Assembly (NCBI GenBank): GCA_002633025.1
Contig: NMRB01000048.1
Location: 18,772-82,771 of the forward strand
Reading direction: 5' to 3'
Length of the DNA: 64,000 bases
DNA from: Notospermus geniculatus
Taxonomy: Eukaryota > Nemertea > Pilidiophora > Heteronemertea > Lineidae
This document shows, piece after piece, positions 11,779-23,700 of the stretch (the first letter of the stretch is position 1; each line of letters opens with the position of its first letter). Under the pieces are notes generated by a model. That model had not been told where the DNA came from. It saw nothing but the letters and a program-made list of their open reading frames with translations, and did no database searches. A program made the position numbers and the translations under genes.

Positions 11779-14700
11779 GTGCGTATTAAGGCAGGCGTAC
11801 ATCGCACTTGCGACTGGAAGTAACTGATCTGATCAGTCGCTGGTATTGTAAAGTGTTTCATTTTTCCGTCAGGGCCGACGCTATAGCATTATTGGCCCTG
11901 GTAAGTATGGAGGAGGCCATCACAAGCTACTCACGTTCCTCACTCGGATGGGGTCTTTTACTTGCCCTTGCAAAGACACAAGGTACAAGGCACCACGGCT
12001 TACTGTCCCATGCGACGGACGTGAAAAGCCGGGAAAGAAATCCCATTAATGGCCCGGGCTGGATTCGAACCCGGGACCTGCCGCTTGCTAAGCGGACGTG
12101 ATAACCACTAGGCTATCAGGGCTCCTCAAAGATCTGCGCACATCGCAAATTCAGCAACTCAGTAAAATTAGGAGGATCCAATCTCAGTCGTCATGTCCTG
12201 ATCGCATACTCCTGGGTGGAGAGAGGCCAGTGAGGCAAAGAGACTTGCCCAAAGTCTCACGCCCTGTGGGATTCGAACCCGAGACCCTCTGACCGCTAGT
12301 CGGAGACATGAACCACTACACCACCGGGCTCCTCAGTTTTGGAATGGAGGAGTATTTTGAGATTTCAAGGAGCATTTTAAGCAAATGCTCCTCTTAACTT
12401 AAGCCCTGAAATAAAGCCTTATCGATTGTGGAACAAAGATCAGGGATGATCAAGGCCTATGTCACTTCCCAGCGACTTTGACCGAGTTTTCTCACAGATG
12501 GTCACAAATTAGAGGAGTACTAATCGTGGTTTATTTCGCTGTATTTCAGGAGAATGGTCGTCCCCTTATCATCATCTTCATGGAGTTACCATCTAAGAAA
12601 GATTACCCTGACTATTACCAGGTTATTTCTGAACCAATTGATATGTCCATGATTGAGAGGAAGATTCTTGAGGACAAGGTAAGTTGATATCAATGAGAAT
12701 CGGCTCCACTTAAAACTGTAAATGTGATTATAGACCGTTTTCAAAGTGACGTACTACATGTAAACGACAAAGATCTGCACACTTCCGCCGAAATCTCAAC
12801 CACGACCTCGGTCTGAAACTGAATGACGTGACGCAGACAACCCCACGGCAGTGACGTCGAAGACGTTGCATCAGACTCGACCATTTCTGAATCATGGATG
12901 ACGTCACGTTAGCCGGGTTCAGATCGAGGTTTTGGTTGAGATTTCGGCGGAAGTGCACAGATCTGTGAATTCAAGAATCGTCTATTGTAAGGATTTTCTT
13001 ATAGATACTCCAATTTCTATCGATTTTATTACAAAACTGACATACCGGGTAATACACTATGTTATGCAAGGGGTCACATATACAGGAGATACAATTAAAG
13101 AACATGAAATAGAAACAGGTTTCTAAGGTGAAAGACATCGTTTCCTACCAGATTCAAACCCACGGACCGTCGCATTGGGCATCAATCGCCAGCAATCAGG
13201 GGCAGCATGCCTTAACCACTAGGCCAAATCCCCATCTTCAAAAAAGATAGTTCAATGACCTATGTTAAAGCCATACAATCACGAGAGCTACCGTAGCCGT
13301 CGATTCACATTTTGGTTCGAACACTCGTTGAGAAAGTCACGTGAAAGTGGCATACTTCCATGTGAAATAATCTGATTGATGATCGACTCTGACCACAACA
13401 CTTGTTTTTCATCATCTAACTTTTGCTAAGAAACTTTCTCGCATTTTTGTTCGAACAAAAATGTGAATCGACGGCTACGGTAGCTCTCGTGCTTGTATGG
13501 CTTTAAACGAGGCGTCCATCAGTACCCTGCGAGTAGTCCAAACAATCTCCGATCCCAAACAGTTTTATGTTGGAAACATAACAAACTATCTCCCTTGATA
13601 TTTATTCCAGTACAACAGCGAACAGGAACTCATATCTGACTTTGAACTGATGTTCAACAATGCACGCCACTACAACGAGGAAATGTCACAAGTCTATAAG
13701 GATGCGGAAACATTAGAAAAAGTACTGAAGAAAAGATGGCGCTCCCTAAGCCCGCTAACTGGATTTACTGGGAAACGCTCCGGGTAAGATCAGGAGGCAG
13801 TTCACTGAAATGAGTTTTAACCCTTTGGGGACTGTTTTTAGATGTACACCTCTCTGAAGGACACCAAAGTTCAGTCCCAAACTGGTCATTTCTATTGGTT
13901 TTGTCCACTGTAATCAGGACACCTCTCAATTAAGGAAGCCAATTACCAGTCCCAAAGGGGTCCTTAATTGAGAGGTTCCACTGTATTTGTTATCAAGTAC
14001 CGGTACATTTTAACTCTTTAGGCCTCATAACGGCCGCCACCGACTCCCTAGAAACCCTCAGAGTCAGAGACCCCTGAGAAATTTCACAAAAATTGGATCT
14101 GGCTCCTTAAATATTTTCCGGAACTTCAATAAGCTTACATCTCAATGATGATAGATCCTCAAGCCGGCCTGCGACGGCCGATGCAAGCGCCATCTTAACA
14201 ACGGGTTGTGAACAAGCCGAATTTGGCAGGCTGGTGTAGGCCGTTGTGAGGGGATCTGACCACATATTTTTTATTTACTGAGGCCTAAAGGGTTAATGAT
14301 ACTCTGGCCCTCAGCTCGTGATTCATGTTTCATTTCGGCTTTTATTTGTAGTGAGGAACCCGCCGAACTACGCCACGACGTGGCGCTGTCACTGTAAGAC
14401 CCGGAAGTCCTATTTTCTAACAGTACATGTATTTCCATTTACTTCTTGCCCCAAAATAAACCACTCTGTTTGGCTCAATTTTGATGAAATTACACGGCCC
14501 TGTTCATTTTCAAAGTTCTACATATATCACTGCTTTGTTTCGTCAGAAATGCCACAGGATGCCAATATTGACAACGTCTTTTGGGGAAAATCCTGCGGAA
14601 AATTGTGTAGAAAAATGTACACAGATATTTTGATGGCGTGACATCAACAGTGAAAAAAGTGACGTCGGTACGTCATTCGGGTCTTATACTCGCTGCACCA

Positions 14701-17700
14701 TCTATTATTCTAGTTTGTCATGCCGGTTCCCCATTGAATGAATATGCTATTTCCATGCAGATTCTTTTATAAAGTCTTGCCATTCGTTTCAGTCCAAAGA
14801 CCAAGATGGTGACCCATTCTTCCCTTTCCATCAAGCTGCAAGATCTGTACAATACAATCAAGGATTACACCGATACAAGGGGACGAATCCTTTCCACACC
14901 TTTTATGAGATTGCCAACTAAATCGGTAAGTCACCAGTAGCATGTCGCTCAGAAGGTGAGCCGCAACGAACTAAGACGACACCAGAAGAGGATGGAAGAA
15001 ACAGATCCTTTCAGATTTCATAACAGACAGAAACTGACAAACATTTGGTCTCAACCTGCCAAGCTAAGAGCAACATGCGACTGGTTTTGCTGTGGAGGGT
15101 CACATTTATATTTGGTATTTCAGGAATACCCCAACTATTACGAAGTCATCAAGAAACCGATAGACATGCAGCGAGTCAATCAACGTCTGTTAGGCCACCA
15201 ATATGACAACCTTGACGACATGGTCTCAGACTTCGTCCTCATGTTTGACAATGCCTGCAAATATAATGAGCCAGATTCGCTCATTTATAAAGTAAGTGGT
15301 TGACACTCAATCAGGGCTCTCAATGACCCGAGGTCTCGGGTCAAATACGCACAAAGTGGGTTGTCTGAAGCACAATAAAAACCAGCAGGAGTCAGTGTCA
15401 CGCACGAAGATTCACCCAATGTTGTGAACTGACCATGGTTGACCCCTGACTTCTGAGGGCTGACAGGCGGATTGCGGAACGCGGAAAATGCAATGCAATG
15501 CATTTTCGTATACAACATATCGTTCCGCCGGGGATTCCGCATCCCTGTACCGCATTCCGAATGTCCAGATCTGCCAACCCGTTACGGATTTCCGTATTTA
15601 GTACGGAATTCCACGAAAATCGCATTTTGTTACGATGTTACGGACGAACCATCAAAAAATCCGATTTTCAAATACAAGGGTTAATTTTTTCACCAACACG
15701 AGTCTCGCACAAATCACAGCATCAGACTGTTCACATGCATTGCAGAATCTGTGCATTCCTGCAAGCATGCGCACGTGTATGTACTTCTGCTGTGCGCAAG
15801 ACTACCTTCTTGCTTCTCATGCTGAACAATGGTGGACATATCAGCTGTTTTTGACATTTCGTGAGTTTGCGGTATGATTTTAGATGTCTAATTGGCGGGA
15901 GAGCCATGTAACAAACCTACAGATGGGACTGAGACAGCAGACCTATCAGCAAGAATATTGTGATGAATGGAAGGCTCTTTGTGAAAGCCCATCATGATGA
16001 TGTTTTGCAATTGATGATTGATGATTGGCTTGGTTACACTTCACAGACAGCAATTTGGAGTACAGTGAAAGTGCTGGAAAACATTTGCTATTAGTGATCA
16101 AAGCGTTACTGAGAGACCCCTCAAAAATACTGAAAAACCCTGAAATTCAAGGGCAAAATACTGACGGGTATTTAGGGGTTGGCAGGTCTGAATGTCTGGT
16201 AAACGCAGCTTTAGAGGCCTCAGATTTGATTCTCAGTGGGGATCCCAGCTACGATAAAGGGCGAAACCCGGTCCTAATGGATGCCTTTTGTGTGGGAAAT
16301 TGATCGGGAAATTGATCAGGACCAGGATGTCAGTTTCATTTCAATAGTTTTAACCACTAGTGACACCTATTGAGGCAGTGGGCTAGGGCCTCATTCGTCT
16401 GAAAGGATGTAAATGAGCTGCTCCTTGAGTTCTGGGGAAGATTTCTGGAGGCACTGAGTACTGATTGAGAGTGCCTTTGGCACTCTGCAGCAGGAAAAAT
16501 CAGACAGAGCTTCTCATTATTATCATTATCATTATTTAACCCTTTCGCTGCCAATGTCGCATAAATGCGACATAAAACAGTCCCCCTGATCGACAGCGTT
16601 CAGGCTGCTCAATAGATCGTCGATAGTAGTTCTAGGCGCCGCCGTAAGATGGCGTGGCATATGCGCTATCATTTGAGACGTATTTTGAGGTGCTGGGTAC
16701 AGGATTTGCGGTAAAATTTTGCTTGTATCTTGAGGGGGTGCAGGGTGGCACCCCCCGGGGGCGAAATTTTGGGAGAAAATATTTTGAGAAATATAATTTT
16801 TTTCAAGTGTAAATGAGATTGCTTTTCATTGTTATCATTGTAAAGATGTATTCACAGTGATTGCATTCAGATATCTTTATTGCCAAGGTAGCAAGCCACA
16901 CTTTAGTGGGGATTTTTTTGAAATTACCAAAAATCCAAGATGGCGGCTCCTGGTGACGTCATATATGCAAATTAGTCGAAAAAAGTCACCAGAGGATAAA
17001 GCTTAGACCATTCCCTACAAGGTATTCCTATCTTCTTCAGGCTAACAGTACATGCTTTATAGTAACAAATAATTAGATTTCAGTGGCTAATTTTTGAAAA
17101 ATCAATCGGCAGCGAAAGGGTTAATATTTTAAAGGCATAATTTTCTGGTCATCACTTGTTACAGGATGCCCTCACCCTGCAAAGGATCTGTCTTGAAAAG
17201 AAAGCTGAACTGATGGGCGACGAGTGCAGCAACGAACCACCAGACGTGAAAGCTCTGGTCCAGGAGATGATGATGAGTCTGTTCATATCAACCTACAACC
17301 AACAGGACGAGGAGGGAAGATGCTACAGCGATTCGTTTGTGGAGCTTCATCAGCAGCAGGCAGCTCAGCTGGCACAAGCCGTGGTGGCCGACCCAGATAA
17401 ACCTGCGAAGTAAGATGTCGAGGTCATCACATGGTCCTTGCCCTGAACTTCTTTGGCAGTTTCACATACAAACCGTTCAGATCTGTTCATTGCCCTCTGC
17501 TTTACTGCTCGCTCCTTCGTAATATCTAATTGAATAGCCATTCGTTGGCATTTTGGCCTGAGATGAGTGTGTTACCCTCTCGCCTCTTGGGTTATTTCTG
17601 TGGCATAGCCATTTGTTGGCATTTTGGCCTGAGATGAGTGTGTTACCCTCTCGCCTCTTGGCTTATTTCTGTGGCATAGCCATTTGTTGGCATTTTGGCC

Positions 17701-20700
17701 TGAGATGAGTGTTACACCCTCTCGCCTCTTGGCTTATTTCTGTGGCATAGCCATTTGTTGGCATTTTGGCCTGAGATGAATGTGTTACCCTCTCGCCTCT
17801 TGGCTTATTTCTGTGGCATAGCCATTTGTTGGCATTTTGGCCTGAGATGAGTGTGTTACCCTCTCGCCTCTTGGCTTATTTCTGTGACATCTTTCAACCT
17901 TTCTTTCCTTTTCATTTCAGGAAACCACTGACCTTGGACCAGATTAAAAAGAATCTCAATAAGGTATGCCATCAACTGTTAATTAAACACTTTTCTCAAT
18001 TAAACTAAACTTTTCTCAAAATTTACTGAAGTCATATGCACTCCTACCATAAAAGGCCCTATCTCCATTTGAATTGTGATCTGTGGGGGCACGGACAATT
18101 GAAGTAAAAAAGACCTATATCGTGTACTACCTAGTATACAATAGCCAAAGAATCGGGCGTGGACCCAGGGGGCACACCCGGCCCCCCTTTCGGTCAACAA
18201 ATCTGTAAAAATTGACCGTGAAATTCTGAAATTTGGAGCAAGTGATTGAAATTCACCGCCGATTTCAATGTTTCTAGCACAATGTGCCCCCTCTGCCTCT
18301 TTTCCAAAATCGTGGATCCGCCCCAGAGAATATACAGTGTAGCTATATGATTGATATTTGGTCACAACTTGAATGGCTACTTCAGTATTTGCCTTCAATG
18401 CTCTTGCAAAAACACAACAATAATCATGTTCTTCTTACATTTTTACAGGGCCGTTACCGCCGGTTTGACAGATACCAAGAAGACATGTTCACCGTATTCA
18501 GTGAAGCTAGGAAGATCAGCAGGACAGATTCTCAGGTGAGAGGAAGTCTGACATCTGGGTTTCAGAGTGACACGGTGGGCACTTGAGAGTTTTCTCGCAG
18601 AAGTTGGCTCACAATGGGCAATTCACCATTATTTGTTCCTGACGGCTTACGCTGAGACCAATGACAAAAACAACTGCTCACAGTTGAGTTGTCCATTGAG
18701 AGCCAACTCGCAGAAGAAAATTCTCCCGTGGATAGGCACCTTAAGTTTCTGTCAGTTTTGATAGTTTGGGTTCACTGAGGAACCCGCAAACTAACGCCAC
18801 GACGTGGCACTGTCAGTGTAAGACCCAGAAGTCCTATTTTCTTACAGTATTTCCATTTAGGCCTACTTCTTGCCCCAAAATAAACCACTCTGTTTGGTTC
18901 GATTTCAAATAAATTACACGGCCCTGTTTCATTTTCAAAGTTCTCCATATACCGTATTTTTCGGACTATAAGGCGCAGCCTTTTTCCTTGAAGAAGGGTC
19001 TAAAATTGGGGGTGCGCCTTATAGGGTGGTGCGCCTTATCTGCGGATCCAGTCTGACAATTTGATCAGAAGTGTCAAGACACTGACGAACCCAAGCATTC
19101 AAGCATGCATGNNNNNNNNNNNNNNNNNNNNNNNNNNNNNNNNNNNNNNNNNNNNNNNNNNNNNNNNNNNNNNNNNNNNNNNNCAACAACGATCGTGGCG
19201 ACGTCGAGATCACGACGTGATCACGCGTGTTTGTAGGCCTACTGTTGCTTGGGGCTGGCGTGCTGGTGGTCAGATAATCGCCGAAAACACAGTAAAATAC
19301 TGGGCCTATGCCAAAAACGCCAAGGGCATGAAGGGCAGTAGGATGTAGGCCTACATCAAATACCGGTAGGCCTACGGCCATCTCGCTCGCTATTCGTTGG
19401 CGGGCTCCGATTTTTGTTCTCGTTTTCCTGTCATCTGGTCATGGGCGCCATTTTCGTTCCTGATTCACGCTTGCGCATTTTCTGGGTGACGTCATCACAT
19501 AAATTATCCCGGAAGCACTGATGTCACGCACCCGATGCATGTTCCAGGAACAGCCATCTGGCCCATCAGCGATCAAAAATGTAAACACAGACTGTGCAGC
19601 ACGGCATGTATCCGTGCATGGCGGCATGCATGCCTGTGCTGACGCGTCAGTTTCCGGCGACGGGTGGCGGCTTCACTTCAGCCACAGCATGTTCAGTCGC
19701 AGGATTATCATTGAACTTGACACAACGAAGGATGGCGAAACGTGTTGAGTCTTCTTCTCACTGGCATGTCTGCGTGGTGGGCCGTGGAGTTACACGCCAC
19801 GGTGATTGGTCAGCATAGCATGGCATGCATGGCGGCGTGCATGTCACGTGTTTGCGTCAGTGAGTGATGGGTCGGCTTGGATTAAATTATTCAGCATGAT
19901 GATGATGATGAAGTTCACCTCTACTCGGCGTCAATGTGGAGGTCATCAAATTCGCGAATTCAGCGAATTTACAATTCTAGTACTGCTTTGTTTTGTCAGA
20001 AATGCCACAGGATGCCAATGATGACAACGTCTTTTGGGAAAAATCCTGGAAAATGGTGTAGTTTTTTTATGGCGCAATGTCAACAGCTAAAAAAGTGACG
20101 TTGGTACATCATTTGGGTCTTATACTCGCGGCGCCATCTATTATTCCAGTTTGTCACGCGGGTTCCCCATTCCTTAGGGTGCGTGAGTGAAGTGTTTAAC
20201 CCTTAGAGCGCCGTTCGGTACGACAATTCTCTTTTTTAGGACCGTTCCGAGTAACGGTCCTAAAATTCGAATTTCAAAACACATGCATTTTTGGCAATTT
20301 TGTATTTTTTTCGGAATTTTTTTTTAAACAAAAACCTGGTCACAGGGGAAGGAAAATTTGAAAAAACCCAGCGCTCTAAGGGTTAGGTCGCATTTTACAT
20401 TCAAATATTACCAACGTCCAAACATCTTATTTGCAGTTGTATGAAGATGCAGTGGACATGCAGCTTCATTTCATCAAAACACGAGATGAACTTTGTCGTA
20501 ACGGTGAGGTCCTCTTGACGCCAGCATTGAGCTTCACAGAGAAACATCTCCAGGTAAATCCTCTTTTATTTTGGACCCCATGTTGGTTTCTTCCAGGAGC
20601 TGGGCTGCCCTCCAACAGTCAAAGGCCCTCTATCTTCTGTTGTTTGATATATTGTTGTGTGACATCATACTAAAATTTAAGAAGAGTTTGTTTGTTCATG

Positions 20701-23700
20701 ATTTACTCCAAGACTGACAAACGGATCGCCCCCAAACTTAAGCACATGCAGACAGACTTGGGAAGTGTCGTTATGAAGCCCAAATTTTGATATGACTAAT
20801 AGTTTTCAAAATCAAGATATTAACGAAAATACATTGTAACAATGCTGTTTGGGCCTTTTGATATCATGACGTCACCGAGATGTCCGTCACGTCGTCCGTG
20901 ATGTCGACAAGGTCATGTGTGACGGGATGATGTCATTACGCCACTCAAACGGGAATGACGTCATTACTTCCCCATGGAGGAATTATGTCAATATAATTTC
21001 TCCAAGGTCCCCAAACACTCCTAATGACGCATGAATTTAGCAGTTCCGCCACTGAACGGGTTTTGCCTACATGTAGTTCTCAGAAAATGTGACTTGCTCC
21101 AGCAAAAGTAGGCACTTGTCACAATAGAGGAAAGGGTTAAATTGCTTTATGACACAATAGGTGAAATGTATATCTCTGCAGGTTTACAATAGTAGTGGGC
21201 AGCATTGACACTATAGCGAGGTTTATCACCTTTCCGAATCGGACTTCAGCTACGAGAATGAATTGCAGTCCGCTATGGACATCCTTGATAAAAACGATTT
21301 GATAGAAGTTTTCAATTCGTCAAACACCATAAATTGAAGGCAGAAAAATTTGGCCTTATAAATCGGAAGTGCGGATAAATAATAAATAACAAGATGACAT
21401 TGTAAATGTCGAATGGTTCCCGATGTAGGCCTACAGGTGATTCTTCCGGTACATGAATGGTACATTGATATAGATCATGATACATTGATAGACATAAGTG
21501 ACAGATGGATTACGATGATGTCAATAGAACTTGATCTCATGCCAGTAAATTCATCGCGTAATTGACCATGGCTTGATATCTGATGGTTCTAGAACAAAAT
21601 GTACCCGGCGAAATGGTACTGGACAAAATGTACCTAGTACATGGTACCTTTTGTCTGGTACAGGTGCTTCTACCGGTACATGAATGATACATTGATAGAG
21701 ATCAATGCACATTGATAGAGATCAGATAAAAAGGTACGGTAATAATAATAAAAAAAGGTACCGGTAAAAAGGTACTAGTAAAGGTACTAGGTAAAAAAGG
21801 TACAGGTAAAAAGGTACTGGGTAAAAGGTACTAGGTAAAAGGTACAGAAAAAAGGAATTAACCTAAGTGTGCCTGATATCATGCCTCTGCCTGTACCTGT
21901 ACCACAGGCAGAGATATTTCAAATTATCAAGTTCGACCTTGACCTCTGACCTTGACCTTGACCTCTGATGACCAAGGTCATTGCATAATCGAAATGGGCA
22001 TCCTCAATAACCTNTGAATATTGAAGTCGTAATCCTAGTCATTACGACATGAAACATGGAACATGCTTTCCACTCTTCATGTTTTCCCTTTTGTGGGCCC
22101 CAAAATAGTACTTAGAAAATTTCTAGGGGAAGACCAATAAACTGCGAAGCTCCTGTATTTGCGATTTATGTGCACTTCCAATTACAGGTCAAAATTATTC
22201 TGCCACAAAGTTATGGCATTTTACGATGTGCAAACGTCTATCAAATCGTTTTTATCAAGGATGTCTACAGTGGACTGCAATTCATTCTGGTAGTTGAAGT
22301 CAGAGTCGGAAAGGTGCTAAACCTCGCTAATACGGTACGGTAGTTGAATAAACTGATGGCAATGATGCGCCAACTTGGTTGAAAACTTTGTGATTGTATA
22401 ATATACATGTACTATACCTTGTGTATTTCACTTCAGGCTGAGTTGGAGGTGGAACGAAAGGAGAAGCTGCCTCTGGAGATGAAAGAAGATGAAGAGAAGA
22501 GGAAACAGCAAGAACTGGAGGAGCTAGAGAGGCAGGAAAACGAGAAGTCTGAGCCAGTGAGTGTGTGGAATGTATGGATGGTTACACTTCTTTGCATGTA
22601 TTCAATCCAATGTTGAACCTTAGAAATGCTTATCCTGGACCCAAAAGATTGAATTTCCAATTGAGAGTTCCCTATGTTGCATTGTATTCATCAGTTCATC
22701 TCTGAAAAGGGTGGTGCCAAGGATCTGGCCTGGTATTCATAAAACTACTTAAGTCAAAGCAGACTGAAGATATACACTCTTAACATGCTTAAGTAAAGTG
22801 GTCCGAACAAGTGGAATTCAATATACTCCTTAAGTTGTTTGGACCACTCAAAATCACCTTAATATTTTAGACACCTCCTCCAAGGCAGTCTTAACTTAAG
22901 TACCTCACCTAGCTTAGTGGACTACACTTGACTTAAGAGGTCTTAAGATAAGAATTTTTATGAATACCGGTCCTGCTCCACAAGAAGAGAGTCAGTGCCC
23001 AATCCCTTGAAAATACCCCTTCAGGTTGTTTGACAGACCTTTACCATTAGAGAGGTTGCGCAGCGCCCCGACTCTCAATCCCACTTCGAGTTGATCTTGG
23101 AGTCGTTCTCGGAACTCGTGATGCCATACAGCAGGTTGCGCACGACAGTTGGGGGAGTGTCGAAATGAAGTAAACGAGCTTGGGTTGCCAAGGTCAGCAT
23201 GGAACTCACGGTATTCCGGATGGAAGTGAATTCTACCATACAGCTGATTTTCGGCGTTTGTACAGGCAATTTAGCGGCAGGACGTTAGATATTTTAGCCA
23301 AAAAGAATCATAAGAAGGTCAGGATAACACCGAAAAGTCCACTTAAATTTGATGTGTTCGGTAGCCAACACCTCGATGACTCATTAGCAGTTTCAAGAAT
23401 AGTGTTAAGAATGCATCTTCATGCATAATCAGATAGTTTCAACTTGTTCGAACAAGAGAAAAAGCAAGTGGGAAAATGCCTACGACTTCAATCGTATTTA
23501 CGAGCGAGTCCACCGACACCGTTGGGAAACCTGTACATGAACTGATGATGTAAGACGCAAACTCTTGTCATAGTGAGAGTGGGAGTCGGGCCACCTATCT
23601 ATTGTGTGTTTCCTGGCACCATTTGTCTCACTGTAGAGATCACTGTGTTGTTGTGTTCCATTGTGTTGTTGTTGATATATGAGGAGTGCAGTCGTGAGTG

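Larger units (their letters stand above)
18776..20169. mobile_element. MITE family A, split by a 1-kb insertion
   Basis: Left part 18776-18951 and right part 19983-20169 together equal 14352-14733. The insertion 18952-19982 starts ccgtatttttcggactataa and includes 72 N. Confidence 0.85.
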
